Shown here piece after piece: positions 53,341-61,555 of a DNA stretch of 64,000 bases (position 1 is the first letter of the stretch; every line of letters starts with the position of its first letter). Origin of the DNA: Denitratimonas tolerans (lineage in GTDB: Bacteria; Pseudomonadota; Gammaproteobacteria; Xanthomonadales; Xanthomonadaceae); the NCBI RefSeq assembly GCF_037203605.1, contig NZ_JBBDHC010000014.1, forward strand, positions 26,450 through 90,449, given 5' to 3'. The position numbers and the translations under genes were made by a program. Below the pieces are notes generated by a model. It searched no databases. It was not told the DNA's origin and saw only the letters and a list, made by a program, of their open reading frames with translations.

Positions 53341-54819
53341 ATGGCAGCAACCCACAAGTCGCCCCGTCACGCCGCCCCGAATGCCGCAAAGTCCGGCCTC
53401 GGCGGCTGGCTGCTCGCACTCGCCGTGATCGCGCTGGCGGGCTGTGCAGCCGCTCCGACGGCCCCATCCAGCGGCACGCCATCCGCGCAGCTTTCCGACA
53501 CGACAGGGGTGCCCGGCGTCACGGCCGAGCGGCTCACGCCCGGCTACTGGATCGCGCGGCTCGATGCGCCCGGAGCGCCGGTGCTGGATGCCGCGCAGAT
53601 CGCGGCCCAGAACGCACGCCTCACGGCGCAGGATCCGAGCGTGGCGGACATGGCCGCGCTGCCGGCATCGCTGTCCGCCGCCGAAGTGCGCGCCCGCATC
53701 GAAGCGATCTCCGCGCCGCCCTCGCGCACGCTGTTCGATGGCGATGGCCGCGAGGTTCCGGCGACGCGCGTCGATGCGCTGCTCGACGCGCTCGCGCTCG
53801 ACGCGATCGCCGACGAGGTCGCGCCGCGCTTCGGCCTGGTCACGCGCCGCGCCGACCTGCGCACCTTCCCGACCGCGCAGCGCGTCTTTTCGCGCCGCGG
53901 CGATACCGACATCGACCGCTTCCAGGAATCGGCGCTGTTTCCCGGCACGCCCGTGGCGGTGCTGCACGCGAGCCGCGACGGGCAGTGGTGGTTCGTCGCC
54001 AGCCGGCTCTACTCGGCCTGGATCGAAGCCGATCGCGTGGCGCTGGGCGAGCGCGACGAGGTGCTCGGCTTCGCCGCGCAGCCGCCCTGGCTGGTGGTCA
54101 CCGGTGCCGGGGTTCGCACCGTCTTCACGCCCGAAGCGCCGCAGGTTTCCGACCTGGCGCTCGACATGGGCCTGCGCCTGCCGCTGATCGCCGATTGGCC
54201 GCGGGACAAGGCGGTGAACGGCCAGTTCGCCTACGCCAGCCATGTCGTCGCGCTGCCGGCGCGCGATGCGCAGGGCGCGCTGGAGATCGTTCCGGCGCTG
54301 GTGCCGCGCAGCGCCGACGTGCATACCGACTACCTGCCGCTGACCCGCGCCAACCTGATCACGCAGGCCTTCAAGTTCCTGGGCGAGCGCTACGGCTGGG
54401 GCCACTCCTACGGCACCCGCGACTGCAGCGGCTTCGTCTCCGAGGTCTACCGCAGCTTCGGCGTGGAGCTGCCGCGCAACACCCGCGACCAGGGCGTGAG
54501 CACCGCCTTCGACCGCATCGCCTTCACCGAGGCCGACGATCACGCCGCGCGCATGGCGGTGCTGCGCAATCTGGAGGTGGGCGACCTGGTCTACATCCCC
54601 GGCCACGTGATGATGGTGATAGGACGCGAGGACGGCGAGGTCTGGCTGATCCACGACACCACCGGCATGCGCTACCGCGATGGCTCCGGCGCGATCGTGA
54701 CGGTTCCGCTCAACCAGGTCGCGGTCACTCCGCTCTTTGCCCTGCTGGGCGATTCGGGTACGCCCTACGTCGATTTCATCTACAGCATCCAGCGCATCCG
54801 AGCGACCCCTTCCCGATGA
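53341..54819 (+). CDS. SH3-domain NlpC/P60 (C40) peptidase lipoprotein
   Basis: A 492-residue lipoprotein (lipobox 'ALAGC', Cys35). SH3-like domains (about 130-300, 'AVLHASRDGQWWFVASRLYS') lead into a C-terminal NlpC/P60 peptidase with Cys362 ('YGTRDCSGFVSEVYR'), His422 ('PGHVMMVIG') and His438 ('LIHDTTG'). Family enzymes cut the D-Glu-DAP bond of peptidoglycan stems, giving L-Ala-D-Glu. That is the substrate of the epimerase encoded next, whose start overlaps this stop (ATGA). The start at 53341 is chosen because upstream frames lack the signal. Confidence 0.9.
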   Translation: MAATHKSPRHAAPNAAKSGLGGWLLALAVIALAGCAAAPTAPSSGTPSAQLSDTTGVPGVTAERLTPGYWIARLDAPGAPVLDAAQIAAQNARLTAQDPSVADMAALPASLSAAEVRARIEAISAPPSRTLFDGDGREVPATRVDALLDALALDAIADEVAPRFGLVTRRADLRTFPTAQRVFSRRGDTDIDRFQESALFPGTPVAVLHASRDGQWWFVASRLYSAWIEADRVALGERDEVLGFAAQPPWLVVTGAGVRTVFTPEAPQVSDLALDMGLRLPLIADWPRDKAVNGQFAYASHVVALPARDAQGALEIVPALVPRSADVHTDYLPLTRANLITQAFKFLGERYGWGHSYGTRDCSGFVSEVYRSFGVELPRNTRDQGVSTAFDRIAFTEADDHAARMAVLRNLEVGDLVYIPGHVMMVIGREDGEVWLIHDTTGMRYRDGSGAIVTVPLNQVAVTPLFALLGDSGTPYVDFIYSIQRIRATPSR

Positions 54820-55910
54820 AAATCACCCACTTCTCGCTGGGCCAGATCCGCGTCCCGCTGAAAACCCCGTTCAAGACCGCGCTGCGCACGGTGGAGATGA
54901 TCGAGGACATCATCGTCACCCTGCACACCGACACCGGCCACGTCGGCTACGGCGAAGCGCCGGCGACGGCGGTGATCACCGGCGACACCCACGGTTCGAT
55001 CATCGAGGCCATCCGCCACTTCATCGGCCCGCGCCTGATCGGCCAGGAAGTGGCCGACCTCAACCACGCGGTGCGGCTGATCCAGACCGCGCTGGAGCGC
55101 AACACCAGCGCCAAGGCGGCGGTGGAGATCGCGCTCTACGACCTCTGGGGCCAGCGCTACGGCGCGCCGCTCTACCAGATGCTGGGCGGCGGCGAGCCGG
55201 TCATCAGCACCGACATCACCATCAGCGTGGACCACATCGACAAGATGGTGGCCGACTCGCTCTCGGCGATCGAGCGCGGCTTCAGTTCGCTCAAGATCAA
55301 GGTCGGCAAGGACATCGGCCTGGACGTGGAGCGGGTCAAGGCGATCTACGCCGCGGTCGAGGATCGCGCCCTGCTGCGCCTGGACGCCAACCAGGGCTGG
55401 AGCGCCAAGCAGGCGGTGCACGCCATGCACGCGCTGGAGGACGCCGGCATCCGGCTGGAGCTGCTGGAGCAGCCGGTAAAGGCGCGCGACCTCAAGGGCC
55501 TCAAGTACGTCACCGAGCGCATCCACACCCCGGTGATGGCCGATGAAAGCGTGTTCGGGCCGCAGGAAGTGCTGGACCTGGTGCGGATGCGCGCCGCCGA
55601 CATCATCAACATCAAGCTGATGAAGACCGGCGGGCTTTCCGGTGCCATCCTCACCGCCGATCTCGCCGCGCTCTACGGGGTGGACTGCATGATCGGCTGC
55701 ATGCTCGAATCGAGCATCAGCGTCGCGGCGGCGGTACACCTGGCCGTGGCCAAATCCGACATCATCACCAAGGTCGATCTCGACGGCCCGTCGCTGTGCC
55801 AATTCGATCCGGTCGAAGGCGGGGTGATGTTCAACGAATCGGAAATCTCCATCACCGATGCGCCGGGCCTGGGCATCCGTTCGATCCGCGGGCTGCAGTC
55901 GCTGGATTGA
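54816..55910 (+). CDS. Dipeptide epimerase, L-Ala-D/L-Glu type
   Basis: A 364-residue enolase-superfamily enzyme. Catalytic Lys160 and Lys162 in 'SLKIKVGKD'; metal ligands in 'LLRLDANQGW', 'LELLEQPV' and 'PVMADESVF'; second Lys in 'INIKLMKTGG'; 'GCMLESSISVAAA' with the Asp-x-Asp region 'KVDLDGP' near the end. The order matches L-Ala-D/L-Glu epimerases, which convert L-Ala-D-Glu from peptidoglycan to L-Ala-L-Glu so that ordinary dipeptidases can use it. Coupled to the NlpC/P60 gene by ATGA. Related epimerases act on other dipeptides, so specificity is inferred from context. Confidence 0.9.
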   Translation: MKITHFSLGQIRVPLKTPFKTALRTVEMIEDIIVTLHTDTGHVGYGEAPATAVITGDTHGSIIEAIRHFIGPRLIGQEVADLNHAVRLIQTALERNTSAKAAVEIALYDLWGQRYGAPLYQMLGGGEPVISTDITISVDHIDKMVADSLSAIERGFSSLKIKVGKDIGLDVERVKAIYAAVEDRALLRLDANQGWSAKQAVHAMHALEDAGIRLELLEQPVKARDLKGLKYVTERIHTPVMADESVFGPQEVLDLVRMRAADIINIKLMKTGGLSGAILTADLAALYGVDCMIGCMLESSISVAAAVHLAVAKSDIITKVDLDGPSLCQFDPVEGGVMFNESEISITDAPGLGIRSIRGLQSLD

Positions 55911-55947
55911 TCGTCCTGGCCGAACGCGGCGACCGGGGGAAACCCGC

Positions 55948-56787
55948 ATGTCCTCACTGCTGAAAATCCGCGCGGAACGCGACCAGATGTCGGCCATCGA
56001 GCGACGCATCGCGGACTTCCTGCTCGACAACGCCCACCTGCTGCGCGACTACTCGTCCCAGCAGCTGGCCAGCGCGCTGGGAATCAGCCAGTCGAGCGTG
56101 GTCAAGTTCAGCCAGAAGCTCGGCTTCAAGGGCTATCCCGACCTCAAGTACTCCATCGGCGAGGAGCTGGCGCGCAGCGATTCGGACGGCGACGCTCCGG
56201 AAGGTCATGGCAACGGCGCAGACACCGTCGCCGATGCGCTGTGGCGCGCCAAGAGCGCGGCGCAGGAGGAGACCGCGCTGGTCAGCCCGGTCGCACAGGT
56301 CAATGCCGCCGCCGCCCTGCTTTCCGGCGCCGCGCGGGTGCTGGTGCACGGGCGCGGCGAGGACGGTCTGCACGCGACGATCTTCGCGGCGCGGCTGGCG
56401 CAGCTGGGCATTGCCGCGGTTTCGCACAGCGACGCCACGCTCGCCCTTCCCGCACTCAGCGCGCTGGGCGCCGGCGATGTCCTGGTGGTTCTGTCCGAAC
56501 ACGGCGGGCACGCGGAAACGCTCGGCCTGGTCCGCACTGCGCGCACCAACGGTGCCCGCGCCATCACCGTGACGCGCCGCTCCGCCAACCCGCTGCGCGC
56601 CTGTGCCGACATCGCCCTCCTGGTCTCGGCGCACGACGCCGAGCCGCACGTCGAGGCGATGGCCTTTCGCAGCGCCATGCAGCACCTCCTTGATGCCCTG
56701 GTGCTGCGTCTCTGGCAGTCTGACCGCCGCCACCGCGAACACTTCACCCAAACCCGCGAACGCCTGCAACTTCTCGAGAACCCGTGA
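55948..56787 (+). CDS. MurR/RpiR-family regulator
   Basis: A 279-residue regulator. The N-terminal RpiR helix-turn-helix reads 'RRIADFLLDNAHLLRDYS' then 'LASALGISQSSVVKFSQKLG'. The C-terminal SIS sugar-isomerase-like domain ('AARVLVHGRGEDGLHATIF', 'GDVLVVLSEHGGHAETLGL') binds phosphosugars such as MurNAc-6-phosphate in MurR. It sits inside the right arm, 37 nt after the epimerase, and is the likely controller of the divergent promoters. Here the ligand may be a muropeptide sugar or dipeptide. The SIS active residues look intact. Confidence 0.88.
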   Translation: MSSLLKIRAERDQMSAIERRIADFLLDNAHLLRDYSSQQLASALGISQSSVVKFSQKLGFKGYPDLKYSIGEELARSDSDGDAPEGHGNGADTVADALWRAKSAAQEETALVSPVAQVNAAAALLSGAARVLVHGRGEDGLHATIFAARLAQLGIAAVSHSDATLALPALSALGAGDVLVVLSEHGGHAETLGLVRTARTNGARAITVTRRSANPLRACADIALLVSAHDAEPHVEAMAFRSAMQHLLDALVLRLWQSDRRHREHFTQTRERLQLLENP

Positions 56788-57626
56788 CGATGCCGCGACT
56801 CTTCCTGCACACCCTCTTCCCCGTCGCCGCGCTCGGCCTGCTGCTGACCGCCTGCACCGCGCAACCGCCCCGTCCCGCTGCTGCCGCCGGATCGCCCGAA
56901 GCCGCCGCCGCGCCGGCGTCCGCCGTGGGCCGCTACCCGGTCGCCAACGCCGGCCAGCTCGTCGTGGTGACCGCCTCGGGCTGGGACGCGACCGAAGGCG
57001 AACTGCAGCGCTTCGAGCGCGACGGCATGTCCTGGCACCGGATCGGCGTGCCCGAAGCGGTCAGCCTGGGCCGCAGCGGCCTGGCCTGGGGCCAGGGCCG
57101 CCACGCGATGCCGCAGGGCGATGGCCCGATCAAGCGCGAAGGCGACGGCCGCTCGCCTGCCGGCGTCTTCGACCTGCCCGGTGCCTTCGGCTATGGCCCC
57201 ACCGGCCACAGCCTGATGCCGTACGAGGCGATGGACGCCAGCGACTGGTGCATCGACGTGGATACCTCGCCCTTCTACAACCGCATCATCGACGCGCGCC
57301 AGGAGGGCGAGGCCGCAGTCGCCGGCTCCAGCGAGCCGATGCGGCTGGACCTGCACAACGCGGGCGATGATCGCTACGCGCTGGGCCTGAAGGTGGCGCA
57401 CAACCCGGCCAACGTGCCCGGCCTGGGCAGCTGCATCTTCATGCACCTGTGGCGCAGGCCCGGCGAGACCACCGCCGGCTGCACCGCGATGAGCGATTCG
57501 ACCATGCTGACCCTGCTGTCATGGCTCGATCCGCAGCGCCATCCGGTGCTGGTGCTCCTGCCTGAAGCCGAATACGCGCGGCTGCGCAGCGCCTGGAACC
57601 TGCCTGCCGTGCAGGTATCGCGATGA
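56784..57626 (+). CDS. L,D-transpeptidase-family (YkuD-like) lipoprotein
   Basis: A 280-residue predicted lipoprotein (lipobox 'LLTAC', Cys24). The YkuD-like core ends in 'GSCIFMHLWRRPGETTAGC' with His221 and Cys233, the H...GC active-site pattern of L,D-transpeptidases, and 'KREGDGRSPAGVFDLP' upstream is typical of the family. In a catabolic cluster it might cut DAP-D-Ala (L,D-carboxypeptidase-like) rather than crosslink. The start is GTG 56784 overlapping the regulator stop (GTGA); ATG 56790 is the alternative. Confidence 0.85.
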   Translation: MTMPRLFLHTLFPVAALGLLLTACTAQPPRPAAAAGSPEAAAAPASAVGRYPVANAGQLVVVTASGWDATEGELQRFERDGMSWHRIGVPEAVSLGRSGLAWGQGRHAMPQGDGPIKREGDGRSPAGVFDLPGAFGYGPTGHSLMPYEAMDASDWCIDVDTSPFYNRIIDARQEGEAAVAGSSEPMRLDLHNAGDDRYALGLKVAHNPANVPGLGSCIFMHLWRRPGETTAGCTAMSDSTMLTLLSWLDPQRHPVLVLLPEAEYARLRSAWNLPAVQVSR

Positions 57627-58891
57627 AGCGTCCCGGCCCCACGGCGCGGGTGCTGCTCGGCCTGGTACTGGGTGCGCTGATTGGCCTGACTCTGGCGTAC
57701 TGGTTCCCGGAACAGGCCCCGCGCGCCGCCGCCTTCGCGCGCCCCATCGGATCGCTCTGGCTTGCGGGCCTGCAGATGACCGTCGCACCGCTGGTGTTTT
57801 CGCTGGTGGTGCTTGGCGTTGCCACGGCCAGCGATGCCGCTGCGTCCGGTCGCGTCGCACGGCGCGCGCTGATCACCTTCGTGGTCCTGCTCACCGGTTT
57901 CGCGCTCTATGCCGCGGCGCTGGCACCGGTGCTGCTGTCCTTCTTCCCGCACAGCGCCTCGCTGGCCGAGACCCTGCGCGGGGCAACCAGCGCGGTAGTC
58001 GATGTGCCCGTGCCCTCGCTCGGCGACTGGATCGCCGGCGCGATCCCGACCAACGCGATCATGGCCGCGGCGCAGAACGCGATGCTGCCGCTGGTGGTGT
58101 TCTCGCTGTTCTTCGGTTTCGCGCTGACCCGCCTGGCACCCGAGCGGCGCGATCCGCTGCTTGCGATCTGCCGCGGGCTGGCCGATGCCATGATCGTGAT
58201 CGTGCACTGGATGCTGCTGGCCGCACCGCTCGGCGTCTTCGCCCTGATCCTCGTCGTCTGCACCAGCGCCGGCATCGGCGTGATCGGCGCACTGGTGGGC
58301 TACATCGGCCTGCTGGTCGCGCTGTACCTGGGGGCCACGGCAATCTGCTATCCCATCGTGTGGCTGGTGGCGCGCGAATCGCCCTTGCGCTTCGCCAAGG
58401 GCATCCTGCCGGCTCAGGTCGTGGCGGCCAGCACCCAGTCCTCGCTCGCCACCTTGCCTTCCATGATCGAATCGGCCGGCGAGCGCCTGGGCTACCGCCG
58501 CAACGTGGTGGCGCTGGTGCTGCCGATGGCGGTCACGCTGTTCCGCATCACCAGTCCGGTGCAGTACATCGGTGCGGCCTGCTTCATCGCCTGGGCCATC
58601 GGGGTGGAACTCTCCGCCCTGCAGCTGGGCGCGGCGGCGGCGCTGTCGGTGGTGATCAGCCTGGGCTCGGTGGGCCTTCCCGGGCAGGTCAGCTTCATGG
58701 CCACGGTGATGCCGGTGTCCCAGTCGCTGGGCCTGCCGGTGGAGCCGCTCGGCCTCCTGCTGGCCGTCGATACCATTCCCGATGTGTTCGCCACCACCGG
58801 CAACGTCACCGGCGACCTCACCGCGACTGCCATCGTCAACCAGCGCAGCAGCGACATCCCCGACGTCTCGCCCGAGGACATTCCCGCATGA
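57623..58891 (+). CDS. DAACS-family dicarboxylate/amino acid:cation symporter
   Basis: A 422-residue inner-membrane transporter with eight or more hydrophobic segments. Signatures are 'GLQMTVAPLVFSLVVLGVA', 'PTNAIMAAAQNAMLPLVVFS', the re-entrant loop 'ASTQSSLATLPSMIE', and 'AVDTIPDVFATTGNVTGDL', which carries the substrate-binding Asp and Asn of glutamate transporters. GltP/SstT-like. It would import acidic or small amino acids or dipeptides released by the periplasmic enzymes of the locus. Coupled on both sides by ATGA overlaps. Confidence 0.9.
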   Translation: MKRPGPTARVLLGLVLGALIGLTLAYWFPEQAPRAAAFARPIGSLWLAGLQMTVAPLVFSLVVLGVATASDAAASGRVARRALITFVVLLTGFALYAAALAPVLLSFFPHSASLAETLRGATSAVVDVPVPSLGDWIAGAIPTNAIMAAAQNAMLPLVVFSLFFGFALTRLAPERRDPLLAICRGLADAMIVIVHWMLLAAPLGVFALILVVCTSAGIGVIGALVGYIGLLVALYLGATAICYPIVWLVARESPLRFAKGILPAQVVAASTQSSLATLPSMIESAGERLGYRRNVVALVLPMAVTLFRITSPVQYIGAACFIAWAIGVELSALQLGAAAALSVVISLGSVGLPGQVSFMATVMPVSQSLGLPVEPLGLLLAVDTIPDVFATTGNVTGDLTATAIVNQRSSDIPDVSPEDIPA

Positions 58892-60096
58892 AGCGCACCC
58901 TTGCCCTGCTCCTGCTGTTCGCCGCCGCGCCCGCGGTGGCGCAGGTGTCGCCCGAGGCGCACGCCCTGCACGAGCGCCTGCTGACGCTCGATTCGCACCT
59001 GGACACGCCTGTGTACTTCTCCCTGCCCGGCTGGAACCCCGCGCAGCGTCACGCTCTGGAGACCGATCTTTCGCAGGTCGACATCCCGCGCATGCGCGAA
59101 GGCGGCCTCGACGGCGGCTTCTTCGTCATCTACACCGACCCGGGCGAACGCACGCCCGAAGCCCAGCGCGCCGCGCGCGACCACGCCCTGGCGCGGCTGG
59201 TGACGATCCGCGAAACCCTGGCCGCGCATCCGGATGACTTGGCATTGGCATTGCGTGCCGACGACGCCGCCCGCATCGCCGCCAGCGGCAGGCGCTTCGT
59301 GTACCTGAGCATGGAAAACGCCAGCCCGCTGGCGCTCGATCCCGGCCTGCTCGATTTCCACTACCGCCAGGGCCTGCGCATGCTCGGTCTGGTGCACGTG
59401 CAGAACAACGAGTTCGCCGATTCCTCCACCGACAAGGCCGGCCCGGAGTGGAACGGCCTCAGCCCCGCCGGCCGCGACCTCATCGCCCGCGCCAACCGCC
59501 TCGGGCTGATGATCGACCTCTCCCACGCCTCGGACGCCGCCTTCGACCAGGCGCTGGAGGCCTCGCGCACACCCATCGTGCTCTCGCACACCAGCGCCAA
59601 GGCGCTCTACGACCACCCCCGCAACCTCGACGACGCGCGCATCCGCGCGCTCGCCGAAAAAGGCGGCGTGATCCAGGTCAACGCCTATCCCGGCTACCTC
59701 GCCGACGAACACAAGAGCCCCGAGCGCCAGGCCGCCATCGACGCCGCCACCGGCCCCTTCTGGGACGGCAGCGCCGATTCCGCCGAAAAGCGCCAGGCGC
59801 TCGCCGACGCCTACTTCAAGGCCCAGCGCGACTTCCCGGTGCCGCGCACCACCCTTGACGACTTCATGCGCCACCTCCTGCACATCATCGAAGTCGCCGG
59901 CCCCGAGCACGTCGGCCTGGGCGCCGACTTCGACGGTGCCGGCGGCCTTGCCAGCGTCGGCCTCGAAGACGTCACCGCCCTGCCCCGCATCACCGAGCGC
60001 CTCCTCGCGGAAGGCTTCAGCGAAAGCCAGATCGCCGGCTTCTGGGGCGGCAACCTCCTGCGCGTGATGCGCCAAGTGGAAGCGGCGCGGGAGTAA
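58888..60096 (+). CDS. Membrane-dipeptidase family (M19) zinc dipeptidase
   Basis: A 402-residue exported dipeptidase. Signal peptide (1-19, 'FAAAPAVAQ'). Binuclear zinc ligands: His-x-Asp in 'TLDSHLDTP', the bridging Glu in 'YLSMENASP', His in 'MIDLSHASD' and 'IVLSHTSAK', and Asp near 'GLGADFDGAGG'. M19 enzymes accept dipeptides with a D-residue at the C-terminus as well as L,L-dipeptides, fitting the epimerase product. Last gene of the right arm (ATGA overlap with the symporter). Rhs-derived sequence begins only about 30 nt after its stop. Confidence 0.92.
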   Translation: MKRTLALLLLFAAAPAVAQVSPEAHALHERLLTLDSHLDTPVYFSLPGWNPAQRHALETDLSQVDIPRMREGGLDGGFFVIYTDPGERTPEAQRAARDHALARLVTIRETLAAHPDDLALALRADDAARIAASGRRFVYLSMENASPLALDPGLLDFHYRQGLRMLGLVHVQNNEFADSSTDKAGPEWNGLSPAGRDLIARANRLGLMIDLSHASDAAFDQALEASRTPIVLSHTSAKALYDHPRNLDDARIRALAEKGGVIQVNAYPGYLADEHKSPERQAAIDAATGPFWDGSADSAEKRQALADAYFKAQRDFPVPRTTLDDFMRHLLHIIEVAGPEHVGLGADFDGAGGLASVGLEDVTALPRITERLLAEGFSESQIAGFWGGNLLRVMRQVEAARE

Positions 60097-60125
60097 TCGC
60101 GCCGCTGTACGCGGACAGCGGTGGC

Positions 60126-61070
60126 GGGCAGCTGCTGTACACAGAAGACAGCCGCGACAACCAGCGCATCGACTACATCCACCTCGGGAACAAGCTCGTC
60201 GCCCAGCGCAGCCGCCCGCTGGCCGGCAGCACCGTCACGACCACCTGGCACCACACCGACCATATCGGCAGCGCCAACGTCGAGACCAACGCCGCCGGCG
60301 TCCAGACCCAGCGCACCGTGCGCATGCCCTACGGCGCGCCCTACAGCGGCGTCTACCGCGAAGGCCCGGGGTTTGCCGGCCACGTGACCGACACGCAGAC
60401 CAACCTGACCTACATGCAGCAGCGCTACTATGACCCGATCGCCCAGCGCTTCCTGAGCCCGGACCCGGTGGACGTGAGCGGCACCAACGGCGGGAACTTC
60501 AATCGGTATTGGTATGCGAATAATAATCCGTATCGCTACCGGGACCCAGATGGACGTTATGTTGAGTCCATCTGGGATGCGGCGAGCCTAGCCGTCGGCG
60601 TCGTCAGCCTCGCTGGCAATGTCATGGACGGAAACTGGTCGGGTGCAGCTGCTGATGTGGGCGGCATTGCGCTGGACACTGCGGCACTCATCATCCCCGT
60701 TGTTCCAGGCGGTGCGAGTGTTGCGATTCAAGCATCAAGGGCTGGTAGCAATATCGTTGAGGCTGGCGCACGAGGCCGAGCATCGGAGACTCGTGTTCTT
60801 TCCGATTTGGGTGAAGCAAAGAACACTGAGGTTGTTTCAACTAGCCAGGGTCGGACAATTCCTGACTTTCAGAACTCGGTACAAGTGGGCGAAATCAAGG
60901 ATACGGCTCGTGTTTCGGATTCCTCCCAACTGCGTGCGCAACGTGAACATGCACAGGCTACGGGTCGAGAGCATGTGGTCGTGACGGGAACCAATACACA
61001 AGTCAGTGGGACTGTGCGGAATCAGTCAAAGGTGATTCGACGCGATGACCTTGGGCCGGGAGGAAAGTGA
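60126..61070 (+). CDS. Orphan Rhs C-terminal tip with Tox-REase-7-like toxin
   Basis: Rhs sequence begins abruptly at about 60126 ('GQLLYTEDSRDNQRIDYIHL') with no start codon; the first in-frame ATGs are at 60318 and 60324 ('MRMPYGAPYSGVY'), so expression may need recombination or internal initiation. The Rhs core end 'YYDPIAQRFLSPDPVD' and 'YANNNPYRYRDPDGRY' is followed by a variable tip. That tip has Asp183 ('IPDF') and Glu192-Ile-Lys194 (numbered from 60318), then 'SQLRAQREHAQATGREHVV', a PD-(D/E)xK nuclease of the Tox-REase-7 kind. The immunity gene follows with a 1-nt overlap. The tip is less GC-rich than the core. Confidence 0.8.
   Translation, partial: GQLLYTEDSRDNQRIDYIHLGNKLVAQRSRPLAGSTVTTTWHHTDHIGSANVETNAAGVQTQRTVRMPYGAPYSGVYREGPGFAGHVTDTQTNLTYMQQRYYDPIAQRFLSPDPVDVSGTNGGNFNRYWYANNNPYRYRDPDGRYVESIWDAASLAVGVVSLAGNVMDGNWSGAAADVGGIALDTAALIIPVVPGGASVAIQASRAGSNIVEAGARGRASETRVLSDLGEAKNTEVVSTSQGRTIPDFQNSVQVGEIKDTARVSDSSQLRAQREHAQATGREHVVVTGTNTQVSGTVRNQSKVIRRDDLGPGGK
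60129..60478 (+). repeat. 350-bp near-identical Rhs block, copy 1
   Basis: Identical to 62225-62574 except for two bases seen by manual comparison (GGGAACAAG versus GGAAACAAG, and CAGCCGCCC versus CAGCCGTCC). It encodes the conserved end of the Rhs core just before the variable toxin tip, the usual site for exchange of C-terminal cassettes by homologous recombination. Confidence 0.9.
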
Positions 61071-61507
61071 TGAGCAGCCCAAAAGCTCAAGTGGAAGTCT
61101 TGATGAATGACCTCGTTGACTTTGCTGAAAAGATGCTCGGCACCCACGGCGAGTTTCATCCCTTCGGGGGTTATCTGAATGCGGATGAGGAAATTGTGCA
61201 TGTAGGGGTTTCTGCTGCCATGTCATGGTCGAACGATCAGGAAAGGGCTGACGCACTTGCCTCGTCGTTTAGATTGATGGCGCAGCAGAATCGACCGATA
61301 GCCTTCGGGATCGTTACGAATGTTTCATTCTCTGACAATGGCGCTAGCTCTGACGCGATTCGCGCATTCCTTGAGCACGTTTCCGGGTACTGCGCGGATG
61401 TTTTCTTTCACTATGTTCGTTCGGATGGTGGCATCGTGAGCATCACTGATGTCACCGCGCAGCAAGGAACGCCCCATCTTTTTTCAGATGGTACGGCGAT
61501 GTCGTAA
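61070..61507 (+). CDS. Putative immunity protein of the first Rhs toxin
   Basis: A 145-residue cytoplasmic protein directly behind the toxin tip (TGATG, 1-nt overlap; ribosome site GGAGGAAAG). It starts 'MSSPKAQVEVLMNDLVDF' and has a mixed alpha/beta look ('HPFGGYLNADEEIVHVGV', 'IAFGIVTNVSFSDNG'). I do not recognise a named family with certainty; the 'FHPFG..L..DGEI' style resembles several polymorphic-toxin immunity groups. Position and overlap support the role. Confidence 0.7.
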   Translation: MSSPKAQVEVLMNDLVDFAEKMLGTHGEFHPFGGYLNADEEIVHVGVSAAMSWSNDQERADALASSFRLMAQQNRPIAFGIVTNVSFSDNGASSDAIRAFLEHVSGYCADVFFHYVRSDGGIVSITDVTAQQGTPHLFSDGTAMS

Positions 61508-61555
61508 TCTCCCGAGACCGCTGGCTCCACTCCCCCATCCGGTTACGCTTCCCCC

